Source: Catenulispora acidiphila DSM 44928 (lineage in GTDB: Bacteria > Actinomycetota > Actinomycetes > Streptomycetales > Catenulisporaceae). From it: 64,000 bases of DNA. The notes under the pieces were generated by a model, which did not search any database, was not told the DNA's origin, and saw nothing but the letters and a program-made list of their open reading frames with translations. This document shows positions 41,445-50,618 of this stretch, in pieces. A program made the translations under genes and the position numbers. Location of the stretch: assembly GCF_000024025.1 (NCBI RefSeq), contig NC_013131.1:7688001-7752000 (forward strand), given 5' to 3'. Numbering within the stretch: position 1 is the stretch's first letter; each line of letters starts with the position of its first letter.

Positions 41445-43439
41445 TCAGACGTTTCCGTCCTCCGACCACAACTCACTGGGATCGCCGTCGCACGCCGCCT
41501 CCGCCACGGACCCGCCCGAAGTCTTCAGGCACATGCCGTCGACGGCGTTCATCAGTTGCGTGGAGCCGCCGGAGCCGCCGGTCTTCGACCACAGCTGCGT
41601 CCGGCTCCCGCTGCACGATTTCACACTCACCCCGCCGGGCCCCCCGGTCAGGCAGTCGCTGGTGCCTCCGTTGACCAGTTCCTCCTGGCCGGTGACGGCC
41701 CCGAGGATGCCGGTGAGGGGCACTGTGAACTCCCATCCCTGCGTCTTGCTGTCCACACAGCCCTGGTGCGCCGCCGCAGCGGAGCCGCTGGGCTGCGTCA
41801 GGCAGTCCCCGCTGCCCGAGTTCTGGAACCGATGGTAGTTCGCCGGCAGCAGCGGTCCGGTCGGCGAAGTGGTGACCGGCGGCGGGAGCGCGGCGCTGGA
41901 GGAGGCCGCGGTCGTGGTCACCGTGTGCGTCGGCGTCCCGGAGCTCGACGTGTGCCGGGTCGCCGACGGCGAGCTGCTGGAGCTGGAACGCGTCGGGGTG
42001 GCGGTGGGCGTGCTCTGCACGGCTGAGGACGCGCCGGGCGATCCGGTGTCCGTCGCGCTCGGCGTCTGTGCGGCGGTGGCGTCCTTGGGGGAAGAGCCAG
42101 AACCCTGCGACGTCACCAGCACCCACGCGCCGACCGCGACCAGGGCGACGACCGCCACCAGCGCGATGGGCTTGCCGATCCCGCGTCCCTCGTCGCCCGC
42201 CCCGGCGGCGACGGCGGTCCGGTCGCCGCGACCGCCCTGGCCGCCGCGCCGATTGCGGGCGGCGTCCGGTCCGCGCCGATCGTCGAAGCCGCGCCGATCG
42301 TCCGGGCGGCGCCGACCGCTGCCGGTGCGCGGACCGGGGATCGGGGCGTCGGCGTCCACCCGGTCCGGCCGGACCATGGTGTCGTCCGGAGGCGAGATGT
42401 ACTCGTCGTCGTCGGAGTAGCCATCGGCGTAGTCATCGGAGTGGTCGCCGGCGTACATGTCCATCGCGTCGGTCGCGTCAGCCGACCGGGACGGGTTGAT
42501 CACAGCCGGGAACTCCACCGCCATCGGATCCGCCATCACCAGCGCGGCCGAGCGGCCGTCGGGTATCAGGGCTCGAAGCGCGCGCCCGAAGGCGGCCGCG
42601 TCCGGGAACCGGTCCTCGGGCTCCTTGGCCATGGCGCGGCCGATGACCTCCGGCAGCCCCGGCAGATCCGGGCACTCCAGCCGCGGCGCCGGCTCGCTGA
42701 GCGCCAGATAGATGGTCCGGCGCACGTCCTGACCCGGCGCGCCGAACGGCGGACGGCCGGCGATCAGCTCGTACAGCGTCGAGCCGAGCGCGTACACGTC
42801 GGAGGAGGCCGTCGGCACGCCGCGCGTCATCAGCTCCGGCGCGGCGTGCTGCGGGGAGAAAACGTCGAGCACTGAGCTGGAGTTGCTGGCGTCCAGCAGC
42901 CACGAGACCCCGAAGTCGGCCAGCGCCGGCTCGCCGTAGCGGGAGATGAGGATGTTGTTGGGCTTCACGTCCCGGTGCAGCACCCCGAGCGCGTGCGCGG
43001 CGTGCAGCGCGTCGGCGATCTTCGCGCCGACCCCGGCCGCCTGCGCGCCGCTGAGCCGGCCGCGCCGTTGCAGCCACTGCTTCATCGACCCGCCGTCGTA
43101 CAGGTCCATGGCCAGATACGGCCGGCCCGAGGCGGTCGTCCCGGTGTCCAGCACGGTCACCACGTGCGGGTGGTCGCTGAGCCGGCCGGCGAGCCGGACC
43201 TCGCGCTCGAACCGGCGCCGGGTGTCCTCGTCCGGGCCGACAATCGTCAGCAGCTTGAGGGCGACGTCGCGGTCGAAGGACTCTTGCACGGCGCGGTAGA
43301 CCACGCTGAAACCGCCGTGCCCGATGCGCGTCAAGTCCCGGTATCCCGGGACGTGCTCGGGCGTCTCCGACGCCTGATTCACCTTCGGCGCCGTACCCGT
43401 CGTACCCGTCGTACCCGTCGAACCACTGTGGCGTGTCAT
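41445..43439 (-). CDS. Membrane Ser/Thr protein kinase with ricin-like outer domain
   Basis: A 664-residue protein. The cytoplasmic kinase (about 35-290) has the glycine loop IGHGGFSVVYRAV, the lysine in VALKLL, the catalytic loop VLHRDVKPNNILIS and DFGVSWLL. A disordered acidic/Arg/Gly-rich region (about 300-425) precedes one membrane helix (PIALVAVVALVAVGAWVLV). Outside lies a Ser/Thr/Pro tether and a C-terminal beta-trefoil-like region with repeated DCLTQ/DCLTGG/MCLKTSGG and QGW/QLW/ELW motifs, as in ricin-type carbohydrate-binding domains. The ATG at 43439 was preferred (AGGA upstream). It may phosphorylate proteins read by the FHA domain of the ATPase two genes away. Confidence 0.85.
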   Translation of the reverse strand: MTRHSGSTGTTGTTGTAPKVNQASETPEHVPGYRDLTRIGHGGFSVVYRAVQESFDRDVALKLLTIVGPDEDTRRRFEREVRLAGRLSDHPHVVTVLDTGTTASGRPYLAMDLYDGGSMKQWLQRRGRLSGAQAAGVGAKIADALHAAHALGVLHRDVKPNNILISRYGEPALADFGVSWLLDASNSSSVLDVFSPQHAAPELMTRGVPTASSDVYALGSTLYELIAGRPPFGAPGQDVRRTIYLALSEPAPRLECPDLPGLPEVIGRAMAKEPEDRFPDAAAFGRALRALIPDGRSAALVMADPMAVEFPAVINPSRSADATDAMDMYAGDHSDDYADGYSDDDEYISPPDDTMVRPDRVDADAPIPGPRTGSGRRRPDDRRGFDDRRGPDAARNRRGGQGGRGDRTAVAAGAGDEGRGIGKPIALVAVVALVAVGAWVLVTSQGSGSSPKDATAAQTPSATDTGSPGASSAVQSTPTATPTRSSSSSSPSATRHTSSSGTPTHTVTTTAASSSAALPPPVTTSPTGPLLPANYHRFQNSGSGDCLTQPSGSAAAAHQGCVDSKTQGWEFTVPLTGILGAVTGQEELVNGGTSDCLTGGPGGVSVKSCSGSRTQLWSKTGGSGGSTQLMNAVDGMCLKTSGGSVAEAACDGDPSELWSEDGNV

Positions 43440-43604
43440 GACCTGCGTTCCTGTCCGTTCCACGACATCCGCGAGAAAACACGACGAGGCGGCGGCGTGG
43501 CGGCACGCTCTTTCCGTGCCGCCACGCCACCGCCGTCGCCGGGTGGGTGCTTGCTGTTCAGTTCAGTCCGCTCGCTCGCTCCGTCCGGCGGGTCAGGCCG
43601 GGTC

Positions 43605-43955
43605 CTACAGGCCCTGGGTCAGGCCGCCGACCAGGCCGCCGACGACCGGCAGCTGGCCCACGACCGGCAGGCCGCTGCCGGCCGAGGTGACGTTGCTGAG
43701 TATGCCGCCGACCTGCTGCTGCAGCTCCATCAGCGTGCCGCGCACCGAGTCCAGCTGGGACTGCGCGGCCGGCCAGATGGTGCTGCTGAACATCGACGCC
43801 GCCGGGCCCTCCCAGACCGCGGGGTCGGTCAGCGCCAGGCCGTGCGAGGTGATCTGCGACAGCACATCGCCCAGCGGGCCCTGGAGGAGGTTCAGCAGCT
43901 GCCCGATGTGCAGGTGCGCTTCGGCAGTGACCTTGACCGTGCCGCCGTCACTCAT
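43605..43955 (-). CDS. WXG100-family protein (ESAT-6-like)
   Basis: A 116-residue helical protein with W-x-G in the middle (DPAVWEGPAASMFSSTIWPA, residues about 46-65) and two flanking helices, the hairpin fold of WXG100 secretion substrates. The C-terminal YxxxD/E export signal is absent. Instead, a Gly/Val/Leu-rich tail (LPVVGQLPVVGGLVGGLTQG) follows. Two ATGs are adjacent; 43955 gives better spacing to GGAG. It lies 102 bp after the FHA-FtsK ATPase gene on the same strand, supporting a type VII-like pair. There is only one WXG100 gene, so it may form a homodimer. Confidence 0.72.
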   Translation of the reverse strand: MSDGGTVKVTAEAHLHIGQLLNLLQGPLGDVLSQITSHGLALTDPAVWEGPAASMFSSTIWPAAQSQLDSVRGTLMELQQQVGGILSNVTSAGSGLPVVGQLPVVGGLVGGLTQGL

Positions 43956-44057
43956 CATGGTGCTCCGTTTTCTTGGTACGTCCGCGGACCTGCTTGGACA
44001 GGCCCGCCAGGTGGCTATTGGTACGCCGTGGAGTTCCTCGGCGGTACGAGTAGAACG

Positions 44058-47000
44058 CTAGGCCCATCCAGTTGTCCGGTCGTCTAACGAGCGCTGTATT
44101 TCCGCGCTACCACGGTCGTTAGAGAAATCACCGGGCGTTGACAACACAAGTTGTACGCCCTCGATCGTGCCGTCGCAGACGAGGTAGCCGCGGCCGGGCA
44201 GCGGCGCCATCCGGTGCTGGCGCGGAAGCGGCGTGCCGAGCAGGTCGTGGTCGTGATCGTGGTCCGGGACCAGCAGGATTCCGCAGCGGGCCTCCCGGAT
44301 CCGCTGCGTCCACTGCCCGAACTGCCTGCGCACGCCGTCGTTGCGCCCGGCGACGATGGCGTGCCGTCCGGGCTTGGCGATGAACCGGTCGAGGACCCCC
44401 AGGGTGTCGGTGACGGTGTCGGCGTCGTCAACCAGGAGGAGTGCCCGGTCACCGGCGGCGTCCAGGGAACGTTCGAGTTCTGCGTACTCGGTGCAGCTGA
44501 TGACCGTCGGCGGCAGGTCGCGCAGCGGCGAGCGCCGGGGCGCGAACGCCACCAGCGCCGGCGGCTCCGCCCCGGTCAGCACCATGTGCGCGATGGCGAC
44601 CAATGCGCTGCTGCGGCCCGAGCGCGAGGGCCCGGCGATCAGGGCGTGTTCGTGCTCGTGCAGCCGGAGCACGGCGGCTGCCAGGGTGCTGTCGGTGAAG
44701 CCGACCGGGATGGACCACGGCTCGCCGCCGGTGGTCGCGGCGACTCCGGCACGGCGCATCCGGTCGATCGGGATCACCTCGGGCAGCAGCCGGACCTTGT
44801 TCGCGGTGCGCGGCGCCCCGGTCCAGCGCTGCGCGACCGCGCCGACGGCGGCGGCCAGGTCGGCGCCGGGGTAGCCGATCTGCACGACCTGGCGGGTCGC
44901 CACGACCACGGCGCGCCCCGGCACGGCGGCGGGCACGGCGCGGCGCGGGATGTCGAAGTTCGCGTAGTCGGCGGCGTCGGCGAGGCGCAGCAACAGTTTC
45001 TGCCTGCTCAGGGCGCCCCAGGCGCTGGGGATCGCGCCGAGCCGGTCGCCGGTGGCCGCGATGTACAGCCCGACCGCCGGACCGTCGGCGAAGACCCGCT
45101 CCAGGTCGTCCAGGACGCTCAGCCCGCCGTAGTCCTTCTCCAGCTCCGAGCGCAGCGACCCGACGTTGTCGATGAGCACCAGCACGCGCGGCGGACCGGG
45201 GACGTTGGGGTCGCGCACCGAGCCGCCGGCCTTGCGGGTGTTCAGTTCGGCTCGCAGCATCCTGATGAGGCGGATCTGCCGGGCGCGGTCGCCGGGACCG
45301 ATGTAGGCGCCGGTGTGCGGCAGCCCTTGCAGTGGCGCGAGGGCGCCGGAGCCGAGGTCCAGGACGTACAGGTGCAGGCGATCGGGCGCTTCGGGAGCGG
45401 CGGCGGCCAGCGCGAGCGCCGACAGCGCCGTGGAGGTCCCGGAGTTGACGCCGCCGTATATCAGGATGTTGCCGACCGCCGGGTCCCAGCCGACCGTGTA
45501 CTGCGCCTGCCGGTCCGGGTCGTCGAGCAGCGCGTACGCGGGCAGGCCCGCGGTGTCGGTCTGCAATCCCTTCACCGCCGGTCCCAGTTCGTGCAGCGGG
45601 ATGGCGGTCGGCAGCGGGTCCGGCCAGGGGCGCCGGGGTTGGGCGAAGCCGGCGGAGTAGCTGGCGTGCTGCGCGGCTTCGACGAGGCGGGCCAGGTCGG
45701 TCGGCTGCCCGGCGGCGGCCTGCTCGGGGGCGACGACGGCTCCGGCGCGCTCCCCCGACGTCAACCTGAAGGGCAGGAGGGACAGCCGGCCTGCGGCGTT
45801 GTCGACGGGAGTGATGCCGGTGGACAGCGCGGTCTGGACCGGGAGCACTTCGCCGGCGCTCACCCGGTAGAAACCGCGACCCCACTGGCGGCTGCCGATG
45901 CTCGCGGCGATCGGGGAGTCGATGACGTCGGTGGAGTCGGCGCCGCTTTCCAGCCGCAGCGCCAGGCGCAGTTTGACGTTGTTCTTGATGGCGTCGTTGA
46001 CCGAGCCGGAGGGGCGCTGGGTCGCCATCACCAGGTGCATGCCGAGGCTGCGTCCGCGCTGAGCGATGCTGACCAGCGCGTCGACGAACTCCGGCAGGGC
46101 TTTGACCAGCGTGGCGAACTCGTCGATGACGACCACCAGGCGGGGCATCGGTTCCAGGTCGGGGCGTTGGGCGTCGCGCAGCCGCTGGTAGTCGCGGACA
46201 TGGCTCAGGCCCACGCCGCGCAGCGCGTGTTCGCGGTGGCGCAGTTCGGCTTCCAGGCAGCGCAGGGCGCGTTCGCCGAGTTGCTCGTCCAGGTCGGTGA
46301 CCAGGCCGACGACGTGCGGCAGGCGCGCGCATTCGTCCAGGGCGCCGCCGCCTTTGTAGTCGACGAGGGCGAAGGTCAGGTGTTCGGGGTCGGCGCCGAC
46401 GGCGAGGCTGGCTATCAGGGTGCGCAGAAGCTCGCTCTTGCCGGAGCCGGTGGTGCCGGCGATCAGGCCGTGCGGTCCGTCGTCGTCGAGGTCGATCTCG
46501 AACTCGCCGTGGTCGGTGACGCCGAGGACGGCGCGGGCGCGCAGCGTGCCGACCGTGGTGCGCCAGCGGTCGGCGAGGGCGGCGTCCAGGGTGCCGGTCA
46601 GATGCAGCAGCGGCAGAAGGTTCACGCGGTCCGGCATTCCGGCGCCCGCGGCTTTGACTTCCGGGTCCTCGAATCGGGCCAGCGAACGAGCCACGGTGCG
46701 AGCCCTTTGCCGGGTCATACCGGCGATCAACACGTCATCGACGCGCTGTCCGGAGGCGACGCGGTGCAGGCGACCGAAGCCGTCCGCCGACACCGACAGG
46801 ACCTCGGTGCACAGCGCGGGCAGCCGTCGGGTCAGCACGATCCCGGCGACCGCTCCGGCCTGCCCGGCGAGCAGGTCGCGCAGGGCGCAGGGACGGCCTT
46901 CGAGCAGGGTGGCGCCGTCCACGACGAGCAGCAGCGTCGGCATGCCGGTGACGGTGGGGTCGGCGGGACGTCCCGCGCCGTATCCGCCCGGACCGGCGTT

Positions 47001-48440
47001 GGCTTCGGCGAGTTCGGCGAGCAGGCTGCGGGCCAGTGTCTCGCAGTGGTCGGCGCCGACGGCGACATAGCGCGAGGCGCTCGAGCGCGGGTCGGCGCCG
47101 TGCGGCAGCCACTTGGTCCAGTCCCAGTCGGCGCTGCGGTCGTCGTCGGCGAAGACCGCGACCGCGACGTCGGCCGGACCGCTCTCGGCGACGGCTTGGC
47201 ACAGCAGCGATCGGGCCGCCGCCAGCGCTGCACCGCGGTCGCCTTCGAGGCCGAGCACGCCGCCGTCGGCGAGGTTCACCGCGACCGGGACCTGGCTGAG
47301 CCACGAGGCGTTGGCGATGGCATCCGTGATGGCTGGATCAGGCTCCTGATCTGTTCCTGTACGGCGGCCATGGTCGACCGGCGGTACCCAGTTCTGGTCG
47401 GCCAGACCTGCCGACAGGCGCAGGAAGTCGCCCGCGCCGAGGCGCCGCTCCCACAGCCGCAAGCCGGGAACCGAGGCGCGGTAGAGGACTTCGGCCGGGT
47501 CGGGGTACTCCTCGCGCAGCCGGTCTTCCTGGTCCTCGCGGCGTTCCTGGAGTTCGTCGTGGACCTCGGCGAGCCTCGCGGCGTAATCGCGCTTCCCGCG
47601 CCGGAAGCCGGACCGGCCGCGGGTGCGGTCCTCCAGCTGTGTGCCGATCATCATGACCGGGCTGAACAGCGCGAACAGCGCGAAGGCGGGGTTCTTGAGG
47701 ATCGCGACCATGACGGCGGCCAGGATGATCGGCGCGACGATCGTGGTGATCCGCATCGGCTGGGAGCTGGAGCGCTTGGGCGCCTGCGGCAGCTTGACCG
47801 GTCCGGCGTCCGCCGACGCGGCCAGGCGCGGGGCGCGGTTGAACGGCAGCGTGCCGCCGGAGCCGGCTTCGTGGGCCGGGTTGACGTACTGGACCGGGCC
47901 GAGGTCGGCGACCGGCAGGACGCGAAACGGCACGCGGCCGGCGGCGGAGACGATGTCCTGCGGCCCGACCCGCGCCGGTCCGGTCAGCCGCTCGCCGTTC
48001 AGGTCGGTTCCGTTGCGCGAGCCGAGGTCCCGGACCCGGACCAGGCCGTCCCGGGTGACGTCGATCTCGCAATGCAGGCGCGACAGGTCCGGGCTGTCCA
48101 CCCGCACGTCCGCCTGCTCGCCGCGGCCGAGCTTGTAGCGCCCGGGCATCAGCGGCACGGACAACCCGGCGTCCAGCCCGCCGATGACGCGCAGCACGAA
48201 GCCCCGGTCGGACATCGTGCCGGTGTCGGTCTCCGGCGCCACGGTGAGCGACACCTCGGCGCCCATGACGAGCCCGGATTCGGTCAACGGCGTGGCCGGC
48301 GGGGTCAGCCGGCCGTCGATCATCACCGCGCCGCCGTACCCGCCGAGCGCGACCGCCAGGTCTGCGGCGACCGCGTCCTGGCGGCCGAGCCGCAGCTCCA
48401 TATCGCGTTCGACCCCAGCGTCCCGATGGACGAACCTCAT
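44058..48440 (-). CDS. FHA-FtsK/SpoIIIE ATPase of type VII secretion (EssC/EccC-like)
   Basis: A 1460-residue protein. An N-terminal region (1-70) resembles the first small domain of EssC. An FHA domain (about 90-165) shows YKLGRGEQADVRVDSPDLSR and the phosphothreonine-loop RDLGSRNGTDLNG. Two membrane helices span about 228-267. Three tandem FtsK ATPase domains follow. The first has an intact Walker A (AGTTGSGKSE, near residue 665) and LVVVIDEFATL. The second (GGVNSGTST, near 998) has Thr where Lys is expected. The third (GPSRSGRSS, near 1269) has Arg. The motor drives WXG100 export. The usual membrane partners (EccB, EccD, EccE, MycP) are not in the window. Confidence 0.88.
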   Translation of the reverse strand: MRFVHRDAGVERDMELRLGRQDAVAADLAVALGGYGGAVMIDGRLTPPATPLTESGLVMGAEVSLTVAPETDTGTMSDRGFVLRVIGGLDAGLSVPLMPGRYKLGRGEQADVRVDSPDLSRLHCEIDVTRDGLVRVRDLGSRNGTDLNGERLTGPARVGPQDIVSAAGRVPFRVLPVADLGPVQYVNPAHEAGSGGTLPFNRAPRLAASADAGPVKLPQAPKRSSSQPMRITTIVAPIILAAVMVAILKNPAFALFALFSPVMMIGTQLEDRTRGRSGFRRGKRDYAARLAEVHDELQERREDQEDRLREEYPDPAEVLYRASVPGLRLWERRLGAGDFLRLSAGLADQNWVPPVDHGRRTGTDQEPDPAITDAIANASWLSQVPVAVNLADGGVLGLEGDRGAALAAARSLLCQAVAESGPADVAVAVFADDDRSADWDWTKWLPHGADPRSSASRYVAVGADHCETLARSLLAELAEANAGPGGYGAGRPADPTVTGMPTLLLVVDGATLLEGRPCALRDLLAGQAGAVAGIVLTRRLPALCTEVLSVSADGFGRLHRVASGQRVDDVLIAGMTRQRARTVARSLARFEDPEVKAAGAGMPDRVNLLPLLHLTGTLDAALADRWRTTVGTLRARAVLGVTDHGEFEIDLDDDGPHGLIAGTTGSGKSELLRTLIASLAVGADPEHLTFALVDYKGGGALDECARLPHVVGLVTDLDEQLGERALRCLEAELRHREHALRGVGLSHVRDYQRLRDAQRPDLEPMPRLVVVIDEFATLVKALPEFVDALVSIAQRGRSLGMHLVMATQRPSGSVNDAIKNNVKLRLALRLESGADSTDVIDSPIAASIGSRQWGRGFYRVSAGEVLPVQTALSTGITPVDNAAGRLSLLPFRLTSGERAGAVVAPEQAAAGQPTDLARLVEAAQHASYSAGFAQPRRPWPDPLPTAIPLHELGPAVKGLQTDTAGLPAYALLDDPDRQAQYTVGWDPAVGNILIYGGVNSGTSTALSALALAAAAPEAPDRLHLYVLDLGSGALAPLQGLPHTGAYIGPGDRARQIRLIRMLRAELNTRKAGGSVRDPNVPGPPRVLVLIDNVGSLRSELEKDYGGLSVLDDLERVFADGPAVGLYIAATGDRLGAIPSAWGALSRQKLLLRLADAADYANFDIPRRAVPAAVPGRAVVVATRQVVQIGYPGADLAAAVGAVAQRWTGAPRTANKVRLLPEVIPIDRMRRAGVAATTGGEPWSIPVGFTDSTLAAAVLRLHEHEHALIAGPSRSGRSSALVAIAHMVLTGAEPPALVAFAPRRSPLRDLPPTVISCTEYAELERSLDAAGDRALLLVDDADTVTDTLGVLDRFIAKPGRHAIVAGRNDGVRRQFGQWTQRIREARCGILLVPDHDHDHDLLGTPLPRQHRMAPLPGRGYLVCDGTIEGVQLVLSTPGDFSNDRGSAEIQRSLDDRTTGWA

Positions 48441-48546
48441 CGCCTGCCACCCAGTTTTGTTCTCAACGCTTACAGCGCACGACGCTACGCAACCGCGCGA
48501 AAGTCTAGGGTTCCAGGCTCGGTCGGTCCGCCGCGTTACCCACAGG

Positions 48547-48572
48547 TTGACAATGAAGATCCGCTCTATAAC
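48547..48572 (+). promoter_or_regulatory. Possible promoter upstream of the histidine kinase
   Basis: TTGACA (48547-48552) is followed by TATAAC (48567-48572) with a 14-base spacer, which is shorter than the usual 16-18. It lies about 100 bp before the kinase ATG. Weak support. Confidence 0.3.
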
Positions 48573-48672
48573 CAGCGGGGCAGTGACGCATACCGCACAG
48601 GTTTACCCTCGTTCGGCTGAAACCCGGCGCCAACTGAGGACAAAGCCTGGATGTGCTCCCTAGTTTGGCTGG

Positions 48673-49998
48673 ATGCTCCGCATGCACGACGCCGCCAAAC
48701 CCCTGGCGTCGATACCCCCGCTCGTCCTCGATATCGCCCTCGCGGCAGCCGTCACCTGGCTAGCCGTCGCCGCCTCGGTCCGTCCCCACGCATTACACGG
48801 CAGCAGGCACATAGACGGCATCGCCATCACTCTGGTCATCGCGATGGGCGCCGCCCTGATCCTCCGCCGCAGGTTTCCCTTAGCGGTGCTGGGAGTCTGC
48901 GCCGCACTAGTGGCGGGCTACGAGGCGCACGGCTACCGCATGGGACTGGCACAGATCGGACTGCTGCTGGCGATGTTCACGGTCGGAGCACTGCGCGCGC
49001 GTCCCTGGGCGGCACTGGCAGCGGGCATCACCTACGCAGAGCTCTTGTACGACCACTCCCACACCTGGTCCGGCTCGCACGTCTGGTTCTACCTGGGGAC
49101 CGCACTGTGGGTAGCGGCGGTGGCGATCATCGCCGACGGCGCGCGGCGACTGACCGAAAGCCGCGAACTGCTGGCGGCATATAAGGAGCAGGTGCAGCGC
49201 AAGCACCGCGACCGCGAGCAGCGTGCGGTCCTGCTGGAGCGCATCCGCATCGCCCGCGAACTGCACGACGTGACGGCGCACCACCTGTCGGTCATCGCGG
49301 TGCAGGCCGGAGTCGCGCGCTTCGTCATCGACAAGGAACCGGAAACCGCCGACCAGGCACTCCGCGCCATCTCGGAGGTCGGCAGCGAAGGCCTGGCCGA
49401 ACTGCGCCGCCTGATCAGCCTCCTGCGCCCCGAGGACGACGAAGGCGCCCGCGCGCACACCTCCGACCCGCCGGCACCAGGCGTGGCGCAACTCCCGGTG
49501 CTTATAGAGCGCGTCGGCCTGTCCGGCACCCCCTCCCGCTACACGGTCGCCGGCCACAAGCGCACCCTCCCAGCGGGCATCGAGCTCTGCGTCTACCGCG
49601 TGGTCCAGGAATCCCTGACCAACGTCCTGAAGCACGCCCCCGGCAGCTCCGTCGAAGTCCGCCTCGAATACGAACCCGAAACCATCCGCGTCACCATCAC
49701 CGACACCGGCACCCACCCCGTCCCACCCCGCAAATCAGGCATCCCCGCCGCCGCCATCACCCAAGCCACCCGCCACAGCGGCAGCGGCGTAGGCCTCACC
49801 GGCATGCGCGAAAGAGCAGCCCTCTACGGCGGCGAACTCTCCGCCGGCCGCACCACCAACGGCGGCTTCGAGGTGGCGCTGGCACTCCCGGTAGTGGCGG
49901 AGCCCGCGGAGGCGGAGGAGGCCGAAACCGAGAGCGAGGGCGGGGACGGGAAGATCGCGGCGCCTGCGGAGGCGGCGAAGGTTGGGGTCGGGGCTTGA
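48673..49998 (+). CDS. NarL-type (HisKA_3) sensor histidine kinase
   Basis: A 441-residue membrane kinase. About five hydrophobic segments fill the first 160 residues. The dimerisation/phospho-acceptor region reads RIARELHDVTAHHLSVIAVQ (His198), which is the HisKA_3 pattern. The ATP-binding domain has RVVQESLTNVLKHAPGS (N-box), ITDTGTHPVP (G1) and SGVGLTGMRERAALYGGE (G2). An acidic Ala-rich tail follows. It should phosphorylate a NarL-family regulator; the nearest candidate is the orphan response regulator at 40563-41339. It is divergent from the FHA-FtsK ATPase. The second ATG at 48682 is possible. Confidence 0.87.
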   Translation: MLRMHDAAKPLASIPPLVLDIALAAAVTWLAVAASVRPHALHGSRHIDGIAITLVIAMGAALILRRRFPLAVLGVCAALVAGYEAHGYRMGLAQIGLLLAMFTVGALRARPWAALAAGITYAELLYDHSHTWSGSHVWFYLGTALWVAAVAIIADGARRLTESRELLAAYKEQVQRKHRDREQRAVLLERIRIARELHDVTAHHLSVIAVQAGVARFVIDKEPETADQALRAISEVGSEGLAELRRLISLLRPEDDEGARAHTSDPPAPGVAQLPVLIERVGLSGTPSRYTVAGHKRTLPAGIELCVYRVVQESLTNVLKHAPGSSVEVRLEYEPETIRVTITDTGTHPVPPRKSGIPAAAITQATRHSGSGVGLTGMRERAALYGGELSAGRTTNGGFEVALALPVVAEPAEAEEAETESEGGDGKIAAPAEAAKVGVGA

Positions 49999-50618
49999 GG
50001 TAGGCATTCTTTATGCGCGGCGGCGGCGCTGCTGGCTGCGCGGGGCTGGAGGCGGAGCGGCGGTTTGTGTGCGGCGGCGCTGCTGACTGTGCGGGGCTTA
50101 AGGCGGGGCGGTGCTTTCGTGTGCGGCGACGCTACTGGCTGCGCGGGGCTCGAAATGGGGCGACGGTTTCGTGTGCGGCGACGCTGCTGGCGGTGCGGGC
50201 TTGAGGTGAGGCGGCGGTTTTGTGCGCGGCTGCGCTGCTGGCTGCGCGGGGCTGGAAGCGAGGCGGCGGTTTCGTGCGCGGCGACGCTGCTGGCGACGCG
50301 GAGCTCGAGGCGAGGCGGCGGTTTCGTGTGCGGCTGCGCTGCTGGCTGCGCGGGGCTGGAAGCGGAGCGGCGGTTTCGTGCGCGGCTGCGCTGCTGGCTA
50401 CGCGGAGCTCGAGGCGAGGCGGCGGTTTTGTGTTCCGTGGTGTGTGCGCGGCGGCGCTGCTGGCTGCGCGGGTGAGTTTGTGGGTGTGCGTGGTTGCTAC
50501 ATGGCGGCTGGCGGTGGTGGTTGTTCACGACCGCCGGCCGCCAGCGCCACCCGGATACGCTCCACCGAACTGCGTTCCCTGCGAGGCCATCAAACCGTGC
50601 GCGAAGCCGTAAAAGCTG
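49999..50618. other. 620-bp intergenic region, dominated by a minisatellite
   Basis: No gene is supported. Bases about 50019-50475 are the 52-bp tandem repeat listed separately. The rest (50476-50618) contains short GC-rich and AAAA-containing bases near the rhaB stop, without a clear hairpin. Confidence 0.7.
50019..50475. repeat. Nine-copy ~52-bp tandem minisatellite
   Basis: Units begin near the CTGCTGG element at 50029, 50080, 50132, 50184, 50235, 50287, 50339, 50391 and 50457, so the period is 51-52 bp except the last full unit (66 bp, with an insertion). A typical unit reads CTGCTGGCTGCGCGGGGCTG then GAAGCGGAGCGGCGGTTTCG then TGCGCGGCTGCG. Units alternate between two versions (GCGGGGCTGGA and GCGGAGCTCGA). 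The length is not a multiple of 3, so the repeat is unlikely to be coding. Confidence 0.9.

Noticed and set aside
44151-48620. Very long plus-strand open frame antisense to the FHA-FtsK ATPase gene
   Set aside because: GC-rich codons give few stops in any frame. The antisense product is low in recognisable motifs, and the minus-strand protein has FHA and Walker motifs.
50019-50475. Minisatellite as a CRISPR array or coding repeat
   Set aside because: Units touch without unique spacers, no cas gene is near, and the 51-52-bp period shifts the reading frame between units.
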